From a virus: a DNA stretch of 64,000 bases. A program made the translations under genes and the position numbers. Positions 1 through 6,693 of the stretch are shown here, piece by piece. The stretch is taken from positions 1 to 64,000 of the IMG/VR virus record IMGVR_UViG_3300025141_000055; one strand, written 5' to 3'. A model generated the notes under the pieces. The model ran no database searches. It was not told the origin of the DNA and saw only the letters and a list, made by a program, of their open reading frames with translations. Position 1 is the first letter of the stretch, and every line of letters starts with the position of its first letter.

Positions 1-1
1 A

Positions 2-136
2 CTACAGGAGGCAGTAGACAATAGTAGGACTGAGGAAATTGTAGACCTTACACTTGCACTTAATGCTTTCATGCCTGTTTATATTGATAATTGGGACAGG
101 AAATTCAGAGACACATGGGATCATGTAATAAAATGA
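2..136 (+). CDS. C-terminal part of an unknown protein (cut by window edge)
   Basis: An open frame enters from the left edge and stops at a TGA at 134-136, giving the last 44 residues of a protein. The fragment is acidic and helical-looking, with LTLALNAFMPVYIDNWDRKF in the middle. The stop overlaps an ATG at 133 (ATGA), the coupling style used throughout this genome, which supports both genes. Function cannot be judged from this fragment. Confidence 0.55.
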   Translation, partial: LQEAVDNSRTEEIVDLTLALNAFMPVYIDNWDRKFRDTWDHVIK

Positions 137-288
137 TTTTCAATAAAACAGAAGCGAATCCAAAGGATGAAATGTGTGGACTAGTTCGGCTATGTTGTGA
201 ATTCCCGCAAAATATATATGCAAAGGAAGAAAGCCGAGTTAGTCCACATGTTTGTCGAATTAAATCCACGGTTAAACGAGCCTTCTAG
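133..288 (+). CDS. small cysteine-containing protein, unknown
   Basis: A 51-residue frame starts at the ATG overlapping the previous stop (ATGA). Four cysteines (one CC pair) and a basic C-terminus are visible. In-frame starts at 91 (TTG) and 115 (ATG) would lengthen it, but the coupled ATG is the simplest choice. No family recognised. The next gene begins six bases after its stop, so it lies in a compact plus-strand run. It could be a shadow; the support is its position and coupling only. Confidence 0.4.
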   Translation: MIFNKTEANPKDEMCGLVRLCCEFPQNIYAKEESRVSPHVCRIKSTVKRAF

Positions 289-293
289 CGCGA

Positions 294-878
294 GTGGATG
301 CTCCAGAGATCCCCGTTGTAGAGCCTAATATCCCGCTGCCCGTTATTCCGTTTACTCGTGAGACGGAGATAGCGCCGGCTATGCCAATACCAGACCCCGT
401 GGTAGATGCACCAGACGCGGAACTCCCTTGGTATACGCCTATTCCGATACCTCTAGATATGAATGATCTGGAGCCCATTCTTCCTCAGGAAGAGGACAAT
501 GATGATAAAGGTCAAGAGAAGGAGAAGAAGACCGAAAAAAAGGATGAAAAAAAGCCGACTCCTGAAGTAAAGGTAGATGTCCCTTATTACGAAAATGAAG
601 CCACGTATGTAACTATTCCCGGGTTGGGATATGAGATGCCCCTTCCGAAACCGGAGATAGTCTCGGCAGCTTTTGTTACTTCAGCTGTAAGTGTGGGAGC
701 GGCTTTAGGTGCTACTTCCCTTTTTAAACAAGTAATGACAATTATGAAGCCGGTTCTGAAACAAGGGGTAAACCGTCTTCTGAAACTTCGGGGGAAGAAA
801 CCTCCAACTTGGGCTCGCGAACGAGTGGCACAACGTCGGAACAGATCCGTGCATAAGGAGAATCAACGCGGATCGTAA
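294..878 (+). CDS. acidic/proline-rich protein with hydrophobic segment and basic tail
   Basis: The 194-residue protein starts at GTG 294. The N-terminal half is Pro/Glu/Asp rich. A Lys/Glu charged linker follows (about residues 66-92), then a hydrophobic Ala/Val/Gly helix (about residues 124-144), then an Arg/Lys-rich tail. This layout (disordered acid arm, possible membrane or core helix, basic tail) occurs in minor virion proteins, but no family is recognised. Its last 137 bp overlap the convergent minus-strand gene ending at 742, so both C-termini share DNA. Moderate confidence in the gene, low in any role. Confidence 0.6.
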   Translation: MDAPEIPVVEPNIPLPVIPFTRETEIAPAMPIPDPVVDAPDAELPWYTPIPIPLDMNDLEPILPQEEDNDDKGQEKEKKTEKKDEKKPTPEVKVDVPYYENEATYVTIPGLGYEMPLPKPEIVSAAFVTSAVSVGAALGATSLFKQVMTIMKPVLKQGVNRLLKLRGKKPPTWARERVAQRRNRSVHKENQRGS

Positions 879-1293
879 ATCCCGTTTTAATGAGCTCGGC
901 GCACTTCAACATGCGAACCAGCTCAAAATCTAAGCGTTCTTTCTCCAGACGTCTTTTGGCTAGAGATTTACACAGTTCAGTCATTCCCCCATCTAAAGGA
1001 AAGCTAAAACTGGCTTGGATCCCATAATTCTGACCACGGGTCCAGCGTGGCTCCATTTCATTCCCTAAGTAGAAAGGACTAACAACTAAGGTGCTACTAG
1101 AGCAATAATGACCATCTCCAAAACTTTGGCGGGAATAACCTCCTTGATTTATTTGCACTGCTTGGTTGGTCACTGACCCTGTATTTGAGGACACAGGATT
1201 AGCAATTACATCAGTCTGGTCATCATTACTTCCTCCAAACGCAGGAAAAGGTAAACATAAAATTACTGAGAGAAGACCGACAAGGAGTTTATA
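742..1293 (-). CDS. secreted protein with signal peptide; start codon not identifiable
   Basis: From about 1293 downward the frame encodes a textbook signal peptide (LLVGLLSVILCLPFPAFG). A mature part of about 160 residues follows, with a beta-like segment (YGIQASFSFPLDGG) and a charged helix with single cysteines. No ATG, GTG or TTG lies in frame within 60 codons upstream of the hydrophobic core, so the 1293 boundary is only where the signal peptide begins. The upstream gene (1263-1616) overlaps its first codons in another frame and has its own signal peptide. I recall similar paired secreted proteins in marine cyanophages (memory, unchecked). It is probably periplasmic or membrane-associated during infection. 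Confidence 0.6.
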   Translation of the reverse strand, partial: YKLLVGLLSVILCLPFPAFGGSNDDQTDVIANPVSSNTGSVTNQAVQINQGGYSRQSFGDGHYCSSSTLVVSPFYLGNEMEPRWTRGQNYGIQASFSFPLDGGMTELCKSLAKRRLEKERLDFELVRMLKCAELIKTGFTIRVDSPYARICSDVVPLVREPKLEVSSPEVSEDGLPLVSEPAS

Positions 1294-1616
1294 ACTGCGG
1301 TAGTTTCGATGGTTCTCTCGATATCCGTTGTTTCCACTATTCCGGCTGCTCTTTCTACTATTTCTAGCTGAAAGTCTTCCCCAGCTGTGTGAACTGCATA
1401 AGTTGTATTGGCGCCCCCAATTTCGCCGCTCGGGTTGATGTTCGTTCCGGTATAGCTGGTGTAATCTCCCCCGAAGGTCTCTACTGCGATTGTCTCCGTT
1501 ACCGTCTGTTCGGTATTGGTAGTACTCGTCATGCTTCCTTGAGTGAAATTGGGCGTTTCGGCCCTTACTCCAGTGGCTCCGAGAATCATCATTCCGATGA
1601 TAAGTAAGTATTTCAT
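1263..1616 (-). CDS. secreted Thr-rich small protein with signal peptide
   Basis: The start chosen is the ATG at 1616, which opens a signal peptide (MKYLLIIGMMILGATGVRAE, likely cut after VRA). A start nine codons earlier (1643) would put a Cys/Arg stretch before it. The mature part of about 98 residues is rich in Thr, Gly and Glu, has no cysteine and looks beta or disordered. Its 3' end overlaps the signal-peptide coding part of the next minus gene, so the two are probably co-transcribed. Substrate and partner unknown; an exported protein acting in the periplasm or outer membrane is inferred. Confidence 0.65.
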   Translation of the reverse strand: MKYLLIIGMMILGATGVRAETPNFTQGSMTSTTNTEQTVTETIAVETFGGDYTSYTGTNINPSGEIGGANTTYAVHTAGEDFQLEIVERAAGIVETTDIERTIETTAVINSLSVFSQ

Positions 1617-1697
1617 TTTTCGACATAATGAGAAACTATCCATAACTATTCTAAACGGATTAGTATTACAAAAGTTTATTAACGGTCGCTAATCAAC

Positions 1698-2183
1698 ATG
1701 GGTGTTCAACACAAGGTTCCTCCTGTAGTACCCAGTGAGGGCAACGGAAAGAAGAAAGGTCTTCTTGATGGAATTCGAGCGAGTTTAGATGATAAAGATG
1801 AGCAACTTCAAATCATCTCAACATTAGTTAGGCTGGGCGTTCTGATTTGGTCCGGATGCATATTAACCCTTGCATATGTAGAACTACCACCCGCACTTGG
1901 CATTCCTGAGCAACGATTAGATCCCACATTCATAGCTAGTATCTTTACATCTGTAATTGCTAGTTTTGGTTTGGATGTAAGATCTGCAAAGAAAAATGCA
2001 GGAGCTTCAGACTCAGTTAGTAAGAAAGATATTGAAGCATTAATTGCACAAGTGTCTCAAACTTCACCCCATCAGATAATTAGAATCGAACATGCGCCCG
2101 TAAAAATTGTCGGCGTGGATGAATCTCCTAAACCTCCTTCGGAGCCGCCGATTATTCCCACGGCAGAAGTAAAACCTGAGTAA
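1698..2183 (+). CDS. two-segment membrane protein, holin-like candidate
   Basis: The 161-residue protein starts at ATG 1698. A Lys-rich N-terminus leads to two hydrophobic segments, about residues 46-64 (LGVLIWSGCILTLAYV) and 75-94 (DPTFIASIFTSVIASFGL). A polar C-terminal half of about 65 residues ends in a Pro/Glu-rich tail. Two membrane passes with a soluble tail fit a class II holin or a structural membrane protein; nothing here decides which. It precedes another tiny membrane gene (2202-2375), 18 bp away, on the same strand. Confidence 0.6.
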   Translation: MGVQHKVPPVVPSEGNGKKKGLLDGIRASLDDKDEQLQIISTLVRLGVLIWSGCILTLAYVELPPALGIPEQRLDPTFIASIFTSVIASFGLDVRSAKKNAGASDSVSKKDIEALIAQVSQTSPHQIIRIEHAPVKIVGVDESPKPPSEPPIIPTAEVKPE

Positions 2184-2201
2184 ATTTTACAAAGAGGGTT
2201 A

Positions 2202-2375
2202 ATGAGATTAGGCACTCTTCAGTTTGAGCTCCTCATTTTTATAATGCTGGAGCTTTGGTTCCTTATCTGGCTGGTTGGCGCATGGACCTCTAAAGATAAA
2301 ATTGTAAAGAAAGATTATGAGGGTCCTCTTTATGCCCCTCATCCTGATCTTAAAAAGAAGCGCGATAAGGATTAA
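2202..2375 (+). CDS. 57-residue single-pass membrane protein with PLYAPHPDL motif
   Basis: A plausible ribosome site (AAAGAGGG) lies just upstream of ATG 2202. One membrane helix spans about residues 9-28, followed by a charged tail containing YEGPLYAPHPDL and a Lys/Arg end. A near-copy of that motif (YQGPLYGPHPDL) occurs in the small frame at 49549-49797. The stop codon overlaps the stop of the convergent gene 2372-2521. Function unknown. Confidence 0.65.
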   Translation: MRLGTLQFELLIFIMLELWFLIWLVGAWTSKDKIVKKDYEGPLYAPHPDLKKKRDKD

Positions 2376-2521
2376 CCCCTAACTAGGCGAATTAAACCAT
2401 CGGCATAAAAACCCATGACGCCAAAACCTAAGGCGCATGAAATCAGAGTGGCATTTACGTTGTGCCGCGCAATCGCCTTCTCGATGAGTTCTTCAACTTC
2501 GGCTTTTCTCATGCCCTTCAT
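2372..2521 (-). CDS. 49-residue membrane protein (cyanophage-type small protein)
   Basis: The start is ATG at 2521 with GGAAG about 9 bp upstream on the minus strand. A charged amphipathic N-terminal helix (MRKAEVEELIEKAIARHN) precedes one hydrophobic segment (ATLISCALGFGVMGFYA) and a basic end. I recall close relatives as hypothetical proteins in marine cyanophages; that is memory, not a search. The overlapping plus-strand frame (2462-2806) is shadowed here. Confidence 0.7.
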   Translation of the reverse strand: MKGMRKAEVEELIEKAIARHNVNATLISCALGFGVMGFYADGLIRLVRG

Positions 2522-2644
2522 TTTAATGGCTTCCACATCTTAATAGTTTCTTACGTATGTCAATTCTTTAAAAAGCTTGTCATTAACACAAACCGCAGGT
2601 CAGTTCACGGTAAATTAGAACAACAGTATTTTCATTTCAGAACA

Positions 2645-2806
2645 ATGGGATTCAGGGGGATGGACCGTAGAACACAAGTAAAGGCCCCCGTGGTCTCTAT
2701 AAATGATAAGAATTCTACACGATCCCCCGATATTTGCCCCAGCTACAAGTTCCATCCTTTAAGAGCTTTAAAGTGGGATAAGAATGGAGAGCTCATTCGT
2801 GAGTAG
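2645..2806 (+). CDS. small basic hypothetical protein
   Basis: A 53-residue frame from ATG 2645 has no clear ribosome site. The frame is open further upstream, but that part lies antisense to the gene at 2372-2521 and looks non-coding. The kept part is basic and ends in SYKFHPLRALKWDKNGELIR, which reads like a real folded segment. It fits the string of tiny plus genes 2.2-3.7 kb. Function unknown. Confidence 0.4.
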   Translation: MGFRGMDRRTQVKAPVVSINDKNSTRSPDICPSYKFHPLRALKWDKNGELIRE

Positions 2807-2816
2807 GTAGTTATAT

Positions 2817-2990
2817 ATGCCTAACGTATCCACTATCACCGATAACGGAGATGGGACTATCGGCGTCACTGGTGACTCCGAGTTCCTCGCCTGGTGTGAT
2901 GAGTTCGTAATGCGTGAAGGATTTGAGCGTGACCTTGAGTACATCACTGAACTCCGCAAGCAATACTTGTTTGAAGCGTCTCAGCCTTAA
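2817..2990 (+). CDS. 57-residue acidic hypothetical protein
   Basis: ATG 2817 to TAA 2990. Gly/Asp/Thr-rich N-terminus followed by an acidic helix (EFLAWCDEFVMREGFERDLE). The protein-like composition and clean spacing between neighbours argue for a real gene; the antisense frames here look like shadows. No family recognised. Confidence 0.6.
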   Translation: MPNVSTITDNGDGTIGVTGDSEFLAWCDEFVMREGFERDLEYITELRKQYLFEASQP

Positions 2991-3034
2991 ATCCACGGAA
3001 GCTTTCTTTTCCTTTAACTGGTACGATTAATCTC

Positions 3035-3307
3035 ATGACTGAAACGACTGAGGAAGTGGTCGAACGACTGCACGACGACATCCGTAAAAAGGTGTATGAG
3101 ATAAATGAAGAAAACTTTATCTCTTGGGAAGACCAATGGAAAAATGCTCAAGAACGGTGGAAAGTCCATTTGAGGGAATGGAGCATTCTGTCGCGCCAAG
3201 TGAAAACTTTAGGAAAAGAGACGCGAGTGTGGATCGAAGCTCGTCGAGAGGATCTGAAAGAAAACTGGAAAAATAGTGAGTTTGATCCGCAGAAGGAGGG
3301 TAAATGA
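3035..3307 (+). CDS. 90-residue charged helical (coiled-coil-like) protein
   Basis: ATG 3035. Almost entirely charged and helical, with regularly spaced Trp residues and Glu/Lys/Arg heptad-like spacing. The stop overlaps the ATG of a membrane microprotein (ATGA at 3304-3307), so the two may be translated together. No catalytic motif and no family recognised. Confidence 0.65.
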   Translation: MTETTEEVVERLHDDIRKKVYEINEENFISWEDQWKNAQERWKVHLREWSILSRQVKTLGKETRVWIEARREDLKENWKNSEFDPQKEGK

Positions 3308-3393
3308 TCCTTTGGTGGAGATTATTTAGTAATGTTTACGGGATCGCCATAGCTGCTCTACTTATTACTATAGTATATTCTCTAGTATCATAG
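3304..3393 (+). CDS. 29-residue membrane microprotein
   Basis: A very strong ribosome site (GAAGGAGGG) lies at the right distance from ATG 3304, and the start overlaps the previous stop (ATGA). The product is a short basic N-terminus and a single hydrophobic helix (IAIAALLITIVYSLV). The strong initiation signal is the main reason to accept such a short gene. Confidence 0.65.
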   Translation: MILWWRLFSNVYGIAIAALLITIVYSLVS

Positions 3394-3403
3394 GGGTCAC
3401 CTA

Positions 3404-3652
3404 ATGCTACAGTTTAATCTGGATCCCAGTTCGATTGAGATTAATAGCCCAGAAAAACAGTTTGAATATGTGAAATATGACCGTCTGATTGAACAATGTA
3501 GAAATGTGGAAGATTTACAGAATCTGGCTCGTTATTTATTGAAACTAGATATGAAGAGAATGGAAGTATGCGGACAGTTGTTGTTTGATAGCTTACCTAA
3601 GGATAAGGAGAATCCTGAGGAGGGTGATGGTGGGTGCATAGTGAGGAGGTAG
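3404..3652 (+). CDS. 82-residue acidic hypothetical protein
   Basis: ATG 3404, ten bases after the preceding microprotein. Acidic and helical, with a poly-Glu/Gly stretch near the C-terminus ending CIVRR. The final cysteine sits four residues from the end, but I would not call it a lipidation signal. It appears to close a plus-strand mini-operon starting near 2817. Confidence 0.6.
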   Translation: MLQFNLDPSSIEINSPEKQFEYVKYDRLIEQCRNVEDLQNLARYLLKLDMKRMEVCGQLLFDSLPKDKENPEEGDGGCIVRR

Positions 3653-3742
3653 AGGTACTGTGTGAAGAAAAAAACGTTGGACCTGCAAGCTGTTACTGGT
3701 ACAAAGCGTGGAAAGCCGAGATTTCAAAACTTTACATTTTCC

Positions 3743-3771
3743 TTGACCAGGGCGTTTTGTGAGGGTATTCT
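3743..3771 (+). promoter_or_regulatory. sigma70-like promoter (TTGACC-17-TATTCT)
   Basis: TTGACC at 3743-3748 and TATTCT at 3766-3771 are separated by exactly 17 bp. They stand just upstream of the well-translated gene at 3796, in a gap with no convincing gene (a GTG frame at 3662 is weak). Not tested. Confidence 0.55.
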
Positions 3772-3795
3772 CACAATAGTTTCAAGGAGTTCATT

Positions 3796-3960
3796 ATGTA
3801 CGCTAAATGTCACTGGGAGCATCATTTAGCTCCTCCACAGGGGGAGACAGAAGAGGTTGATGAGGTGGATAAATATTTTATGTGCCTTACGACCTGTGAC
3901 GTAGATGATAAAGCATGTGTCACTAAATGTGTGGAACTTTTACGCGACGAGGAAGATTAA
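3796..3960 (+). CDS. 54-residue cysteine-rich acidic protein
   Basis: AAGGAG stands seven bases before ATG 3796, and a sigma70-like promoter stands just upstream. Cysteines at about 5, 30, 34, 41 and 45 could bind a metal or form disulfides. The C-terminal half (CLTTCDVDDKACVTKC) is strikingly regular. I recall similar small proteins in marine cyanophages (memory, unchecked). Its last 38 bp overlap a convergent membrane gene on the other strand. Confidence 0.7.
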   Translation: MYAKCHWEHHLAPPQGETEEVDEVDKYFMCLTTCDVDDKACVTKCVELLRDEED

Positions 3961-4108
3961 GTTGTCGCAGCCTTAATGTTTTTTCTAATGGACTCTTAGA
4001 GCTTCTTTCTGTTCTCGTTAGGGCTGCTCCTAACCCCAAAGCGAGAATAGACATAAGAATCATTACTATTAAGGTTCCTTGAAGATATTTCACCGTTATT
4101 TTTTCCAT
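3923..4108 (-). CDS. single-pass membrane protein
   Basis: ATG at 4108 follows directly on the stop of the upstream methyltransferase (TGAATG), so translation is likely coupled. One hydrophobic segment (LIVMILMSILALGLGAAL, about residues 13-30) is followed by a basic tail of about 30 residues. It overlaps the convergent Cys-rich gene by 38 bp. No function can be assigned. Confidence 0.5.
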   Translation of the reverse strand: MEKITVKYLQGTLIVMILMSILALGLGAALTRTERSSKSPLEKTLRLRQLNLPRRVKVPHI

Positions 4109-4918
4109 TCACTTTATTTTTACGGCTAATTGCCATCCGGTAAACATTCCAAATTCAGCTTCGGCGAACGAGTTCAAAGCCATGTCTACTCCTCTTCTTA
4201 CATCGGGGTGAGCATAATCATCGAATATGACCAACCCACCTTCTTTAACCATGGGGACGTAAAGAATGACATCTCGAGCTACCGCTAAAGATTCGTGAGC
4301 CCCATCTATATAAAGGACATCAATCCATCTTTCCCCACCATGTCGTTGGTTAAGCATGGGGAAGATATCCCAGCTCAACCCTTTGATGACGTCAATTTTG
4401 GCCGCATTCTTAGATTTAGCAATATTTCCCCGAGCTATGAGTTCAATCCGTGGTAGCTCTGGGTAGTTTTCTGGTTTTTCATGGTGTTCTGAGCTTCCTG
4501 TAAAAGGATCAATAGAGATCAGCCGGGAATTAGGGTGATTAAGGTAAAAATCAGACCAAAATACGGTTGAGGCCCCTTCATAAACGCCAATTTCTAGGAT
4601 TTGTCTCTCTGCATCAGGGTCTAATTTAAGTTTTTCGGCTTCAGCACTTGCATTAAGTACTGCATCGGTGTTTAAAAGTGCGTCATACCATCCTTGATTA
4701 AGTTCGTAGTGCTTAGCGAGCTTTTTTTTATTTTCTAAACTTATTTGTTGGGTTTGGGGGTGTTGTTCAGTTCCAGGAGGAGTAGGTATTTGAAGAACTG
4801 GTGCCGGGGCTCCTGTTTGTTTTGTCTCCTCTTTCATTTGAGACATTAAATCTTTAAAAGAAGCTTTTTTTTGAGGTTTTATCTCAGTAGCCATTAGGGT
4901 TTTGTGTAACTTCAGCAT
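4109..4918 (-). CDS. class I SAM-dependent methyltransferase (Methyltransf_24-like)
   Basis: The 269-residue protein has a low-complexity Lys/Gln/Pro arm (residues 1-80). A Rossmann methyltransferase core follows: SAM-binding motif ILEIGVYEGAST (about 125-136), acidic loop SIDPFTGSS, WIDVLYIDGAHE and a GGLVIFDDYAHPDVR block. This DGAHxY/FDD pattern is typical of FkbM/cephalosporin-hydroxylase-like sugar or polyketide O-methyltransferases. The start may be ATG 4918 or ATG 4894. With nearby glycosyltransferases it may methylate glycans (inference). A second methyltransferase is at 6694. Confidence 0.75.
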   Translation of the reverse strand: MLKLHKTLMATEIKPQKKASFKDLMSQMKEETKQTGAPAPVLQIPTPPGTEQHPQTQQISLENKKKLAKHYELNQGWYDALLNTDAVLNASAEAEKLKLDPDAERQILEIGVYEGASTVFWSDFYLNHPNSRLISIDPFTGSSEHHEKPENYPELPRIELIARGNIAKSKNAAKIDVIKGLSWDIFPMLNQRHGGERWIDVLYIDGAHESLAVARDVILYVPMVKEGGLVIFDDYAHPDVRRGVDMALNSFAEAEFGMFTGWQLAVKIK

Positions 4919-4933
4919 AGTAGCATTGGTTTT

Positions 4934-4962
4934 TTGACAGTGCTACGGGTTTGGTGTATGCT
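4934..4962 (+). promoter_or_regulatory. strong sigma70-like promoter (TTGACA-17-TATGCT)
   Basis: A perfect -35 (TTGACA, 4934-4939), 17-bp spacer and good -10 (TATGCT, 4957-4962) lie in the divergent gap between the methyltransferase (minus) and the membrane gene at 4986 (plus). It is the best consensus promoter I see in the window. Confidence 0.7.
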
Positions 4963-4968
4963 TTGTAT

Positions 4969-4981
4969 GTCACTAGGTGAC
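4969..4981. promoter_or_regulatory. 13-bp palindrome at the predicted transcription start
   Basis: GTCAC-TAG-GTGAC is a perfect inverted repeat placed about seven bases after the -10 of the promoter at 4934-4962. It spans the predicted +1 and ends five bases before the chosen ATG. The position suits an operator or a 5' RNA hairpin; neither is proven. Confidence 0.4.
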
Positions 4982-4985
4982 TTTT

Positions 4986-5327
4986 ATGAACAACGACACC
5001 AACCCTAAAGGCGACACCAAAGCCAACAACATCAATCTAAAAGGCGACACCCAGGATATTATCTGGACAGCGGCTGTCTTGAAGTCCACGGAAGCTCTGG
5101 AACAGTTCGGGAGTTTTGCTGTTTGGTGCCTACTTGTCTTTTTTGTTATTCTTCCTTTTTCGCGTTCGGTTATTCACAACCATCAAAAGGATGCTGCCCG
5201 TATGAGGGGCCACCAGGAATTAGTAAGAGAGTGTAACGAAGTAAGCCTGGTTCATCACGGAGTTACAAATAACTCTTACTGTCGGACTTGGGCAAATACC
5301 AAGGTACGCTTGTACGAGAATTATTAA
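4986..5327 (+). CDS. single-pass membrane protein
   Basis: ATG 4986 is preferred over the in-frame GTG at 4977, which lies inside a palindrome. A polar Asn/Asp/Lys-rich N-terminus precedes one hydrophobic segment (AVWCLLVFFVILPF, about residues 45-58) and a soluble tail of about 50 residues with two cysteines. This resembles a lysis accessory (i-spanin-like) only in general shape. Directly preceded by the strongest promoter in the window, so probably abundantly expressed early. Confidence 0.6.
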   Translation: MNNDTNPKGDTKANNINLKGDTQDIIWTAAVLKSTEALEQFGSFAVWCLLVFFVILPFSRSVIHNHQKDAARMRGHQELVRECNEVSLVHHGVTNNSYCRTWANTKVRLYENY

Positions 5328-5331
5328 TTTT

Positions 5332-5601
5332 GTGACTGACTCTAAAGAAAAGCCGGAGGGAGAGGAGTATAGCGAGGATGAGTTAGTGGAAATGGCTCTT
5401 AAGAACTTCAATTCTTTTGTCGAAGAACAGACCACGCACTACGCTTTTATTCCTGACGACCCTGATGGCAGCTCAATTGACGAAGCACACGGCGACCCAG
5501 ATGTCGGGTCTAGTGAACAATGTGAAACCGGTGTGTCCGAAGTGCGGGAGGAGATCATTCCGAGTGATGGAAATCCGCCGAATCAGGGAGGGGACGCGTA
5601 G
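5332..5601 (+). CDS. acidic, probably disordered protein
   Basis: GTG 5332, four bases after the previous stop. The 89 residues are dominated by Glu, Asp, Ser, Gly and Pro, with one helix (DELVEMALKNFNSFVEEQ). The last 101 bp overlap the N-terminus of the zinc-ribbon gene in another frame. Acidic small phage proteins can be inhibitors or DNA mimics, but nothing specific is visible. Confidence 0.5.
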   Translation: MTDSKEKPEGEEYSEDELVEMALKNFNSFVEEQTTHYAFIPDDPDGSSIDEAHGDPDVGSSEQCETGVSEVREEIIPSDGNPPNQGGDA

Positions 5602-5890
5602 ACGTTACGCGTGCATGGATTGCCTTCATCGGGAAACCCTTTATGAAGTGTCGGCCGATGTTTATAAGGAGCTCAGAGAAGCTAAGCGCTCTCTTCAGCT
5701 TTTCACTAGTCTTTTTATGGCTTACCAGCAACGGAATATAAAAGAAAGTAAGGACACAATCCCGTGCGAGAGGTGTGTTCACCTCGGAGAGAGGGGGTGT
5801 GATCTAGAAATTCCGGAAGCCCTTACTTCCGGTGCTAGTGGATGTAGTGCTTTCTTTAATCCCAAGCCTGAGGAAAGCTTGCAGGAGTAA
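5501..5890 (+). CDS. zinc-ribbon protein with two Cys clusters (NrdR-like ribbon)
   Basis: The start is ATG 5501, 12 residues before the first zinc cysteine; the longer frame to 5417 runs over the neighbour and looks non-coding. Residues 12-41 form a ribbon (CPKC, then CMDC) with an Arg-rich loop, similar to the NrdR zinc ribbon but without an ATP-cone. A second cluster (CERCVHLGERGCDLEIPEA) with a last Cys about 20 residues on may hold another metal. Likely nucleic-acid binding or a small regulator; I recall similar proteins in cyanophages (memory). Confidence 0.7.
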   Translation: MSGLVNNVKPVCPKCGRRSFRVMEIRRIREGTRRRYACMDCLHRETLYEVSADVYKELREAKRSLQLFTSLFMAYQQRNIKESKDTIPCERCVHLGERGCDLEIPEALTSGASGCSAFFNPKPEESLQE

Positions 5891-5924
5891 TTCTGTTAGT
5901 ATGCTGGGATAAATTCTTTCCTTT

Positions 5925-6692
5925 ATGAGTGGTTCTATTCCGGTCTTAGGTACCGCCATTGTTAATAACCCCTATTGGCTTCACCGCCTCTTTATGAGTA
6001 TTGACTATCCCGTAGATAATTTTGTAGTTTTTAACAATAATGGACGAGGGCAAGTTACCAAGGAATTAGATGCACTTAGAGATTTAAGTAATCCCTATGT
6101 TTCCCGTATTCATATAACCCATATGCCGACTAATATTGGGTGTTCGGGAGCGTGGAATTTAATTATTAAGTCTTTTTTAATGGCCCCCTGGTGGATTATC
6201 TCTAATCACGATGTTTCTTATGAACCCGGGTTTTTACAAGAGATGCATGATGAGGCTCAAGATCCTGAAGTAGGTACTGTTCATGGGAATCAGGGATGGG
6301 ATATCTTTTTAATTAAGGACTGGATGGTACAAAGATATGGATTATTTGATGAGAATCTCTATCCGGGTTATTGCGAGGATATGGACTACGGGATGCGCTT
6401 TATACATGATGATGTGAAAAGAGTACTGAGACTCAAAAAAGGTTATCGCCACGGCAATGCGAGTGATTATTCGGATGGTTCACAGACCTGGCGATCGGAA
6501 CCCGAGTTAGAGATGCCTATTTATAGAGCCCACGAGTTAAATAAGAAATATCTCCACCTCAAATGGGGAAAAGCATGGCAAGGACATGTGGAGGGTGAGA
6601 CATATAAGACCCCCTTTAATAATGAAGAGATGCCTATTGACTTTACTACTTATGATTTAGAGTTCGTCCGTCATAAGTACCTGGGTTTTTAG
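5925..6692 (+). CDS. family 2-like glycosyltransferase
   Basis: The 255-residue single-domain GT-A protein has an N-terminal strand (IPVLGTAIVN), a TNIGCSGAWN segment typical of GT2 rhamnosyl-type enzymes, and NHDVSYEPGFL in the DXD position. The acidic FDENLYPGYCEDMDYGMRF block would carry the catalytic base. No membrane segment, so it is cytosolic. It would transfer an activated sugar; acceptor unknown. Next gene (methyltransferase) begins two bases later, so sugar transfer and methylation may be linked. Confidence 0.75.
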   Translation: MSGSIPVLGTAIVNNPYWLHRLFMSIDYPVDNFVVFNNNGRGQVTKELDALRDLSNPYVSRIHITHMPTNIGCSGAWNLIIKSFLMAPWWIISNHDVSYEPGFLQEMHDEAQDPEVGTVHGNQGWDIFLIKDWMVQRYGLFDENLYPGYCEDMDYGMRFIHDDVKRVLRLKKGYRHGNASDYSDGSQTWRSEPELEMPIYRAHELNKKYLHLKWGKAWQGHVEGETYKTPFNNEEMPIDFTTYDLEFVRHKYLGF

Positions 6693-6693
6693 C

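Noticed and set aside
2462-2644. Upstream part of a 114-codon plus frame
   Set aside because: It is antisense to the convincing minus gene 2372-2521 and its translation looks unlike protein; only the part from 2645 is kept.
3662-3829. GTG frame of 55 codons
   Set aside because: Runs through the promoter at 3743-3771 and the ribosome site of the next gene; composition poor.
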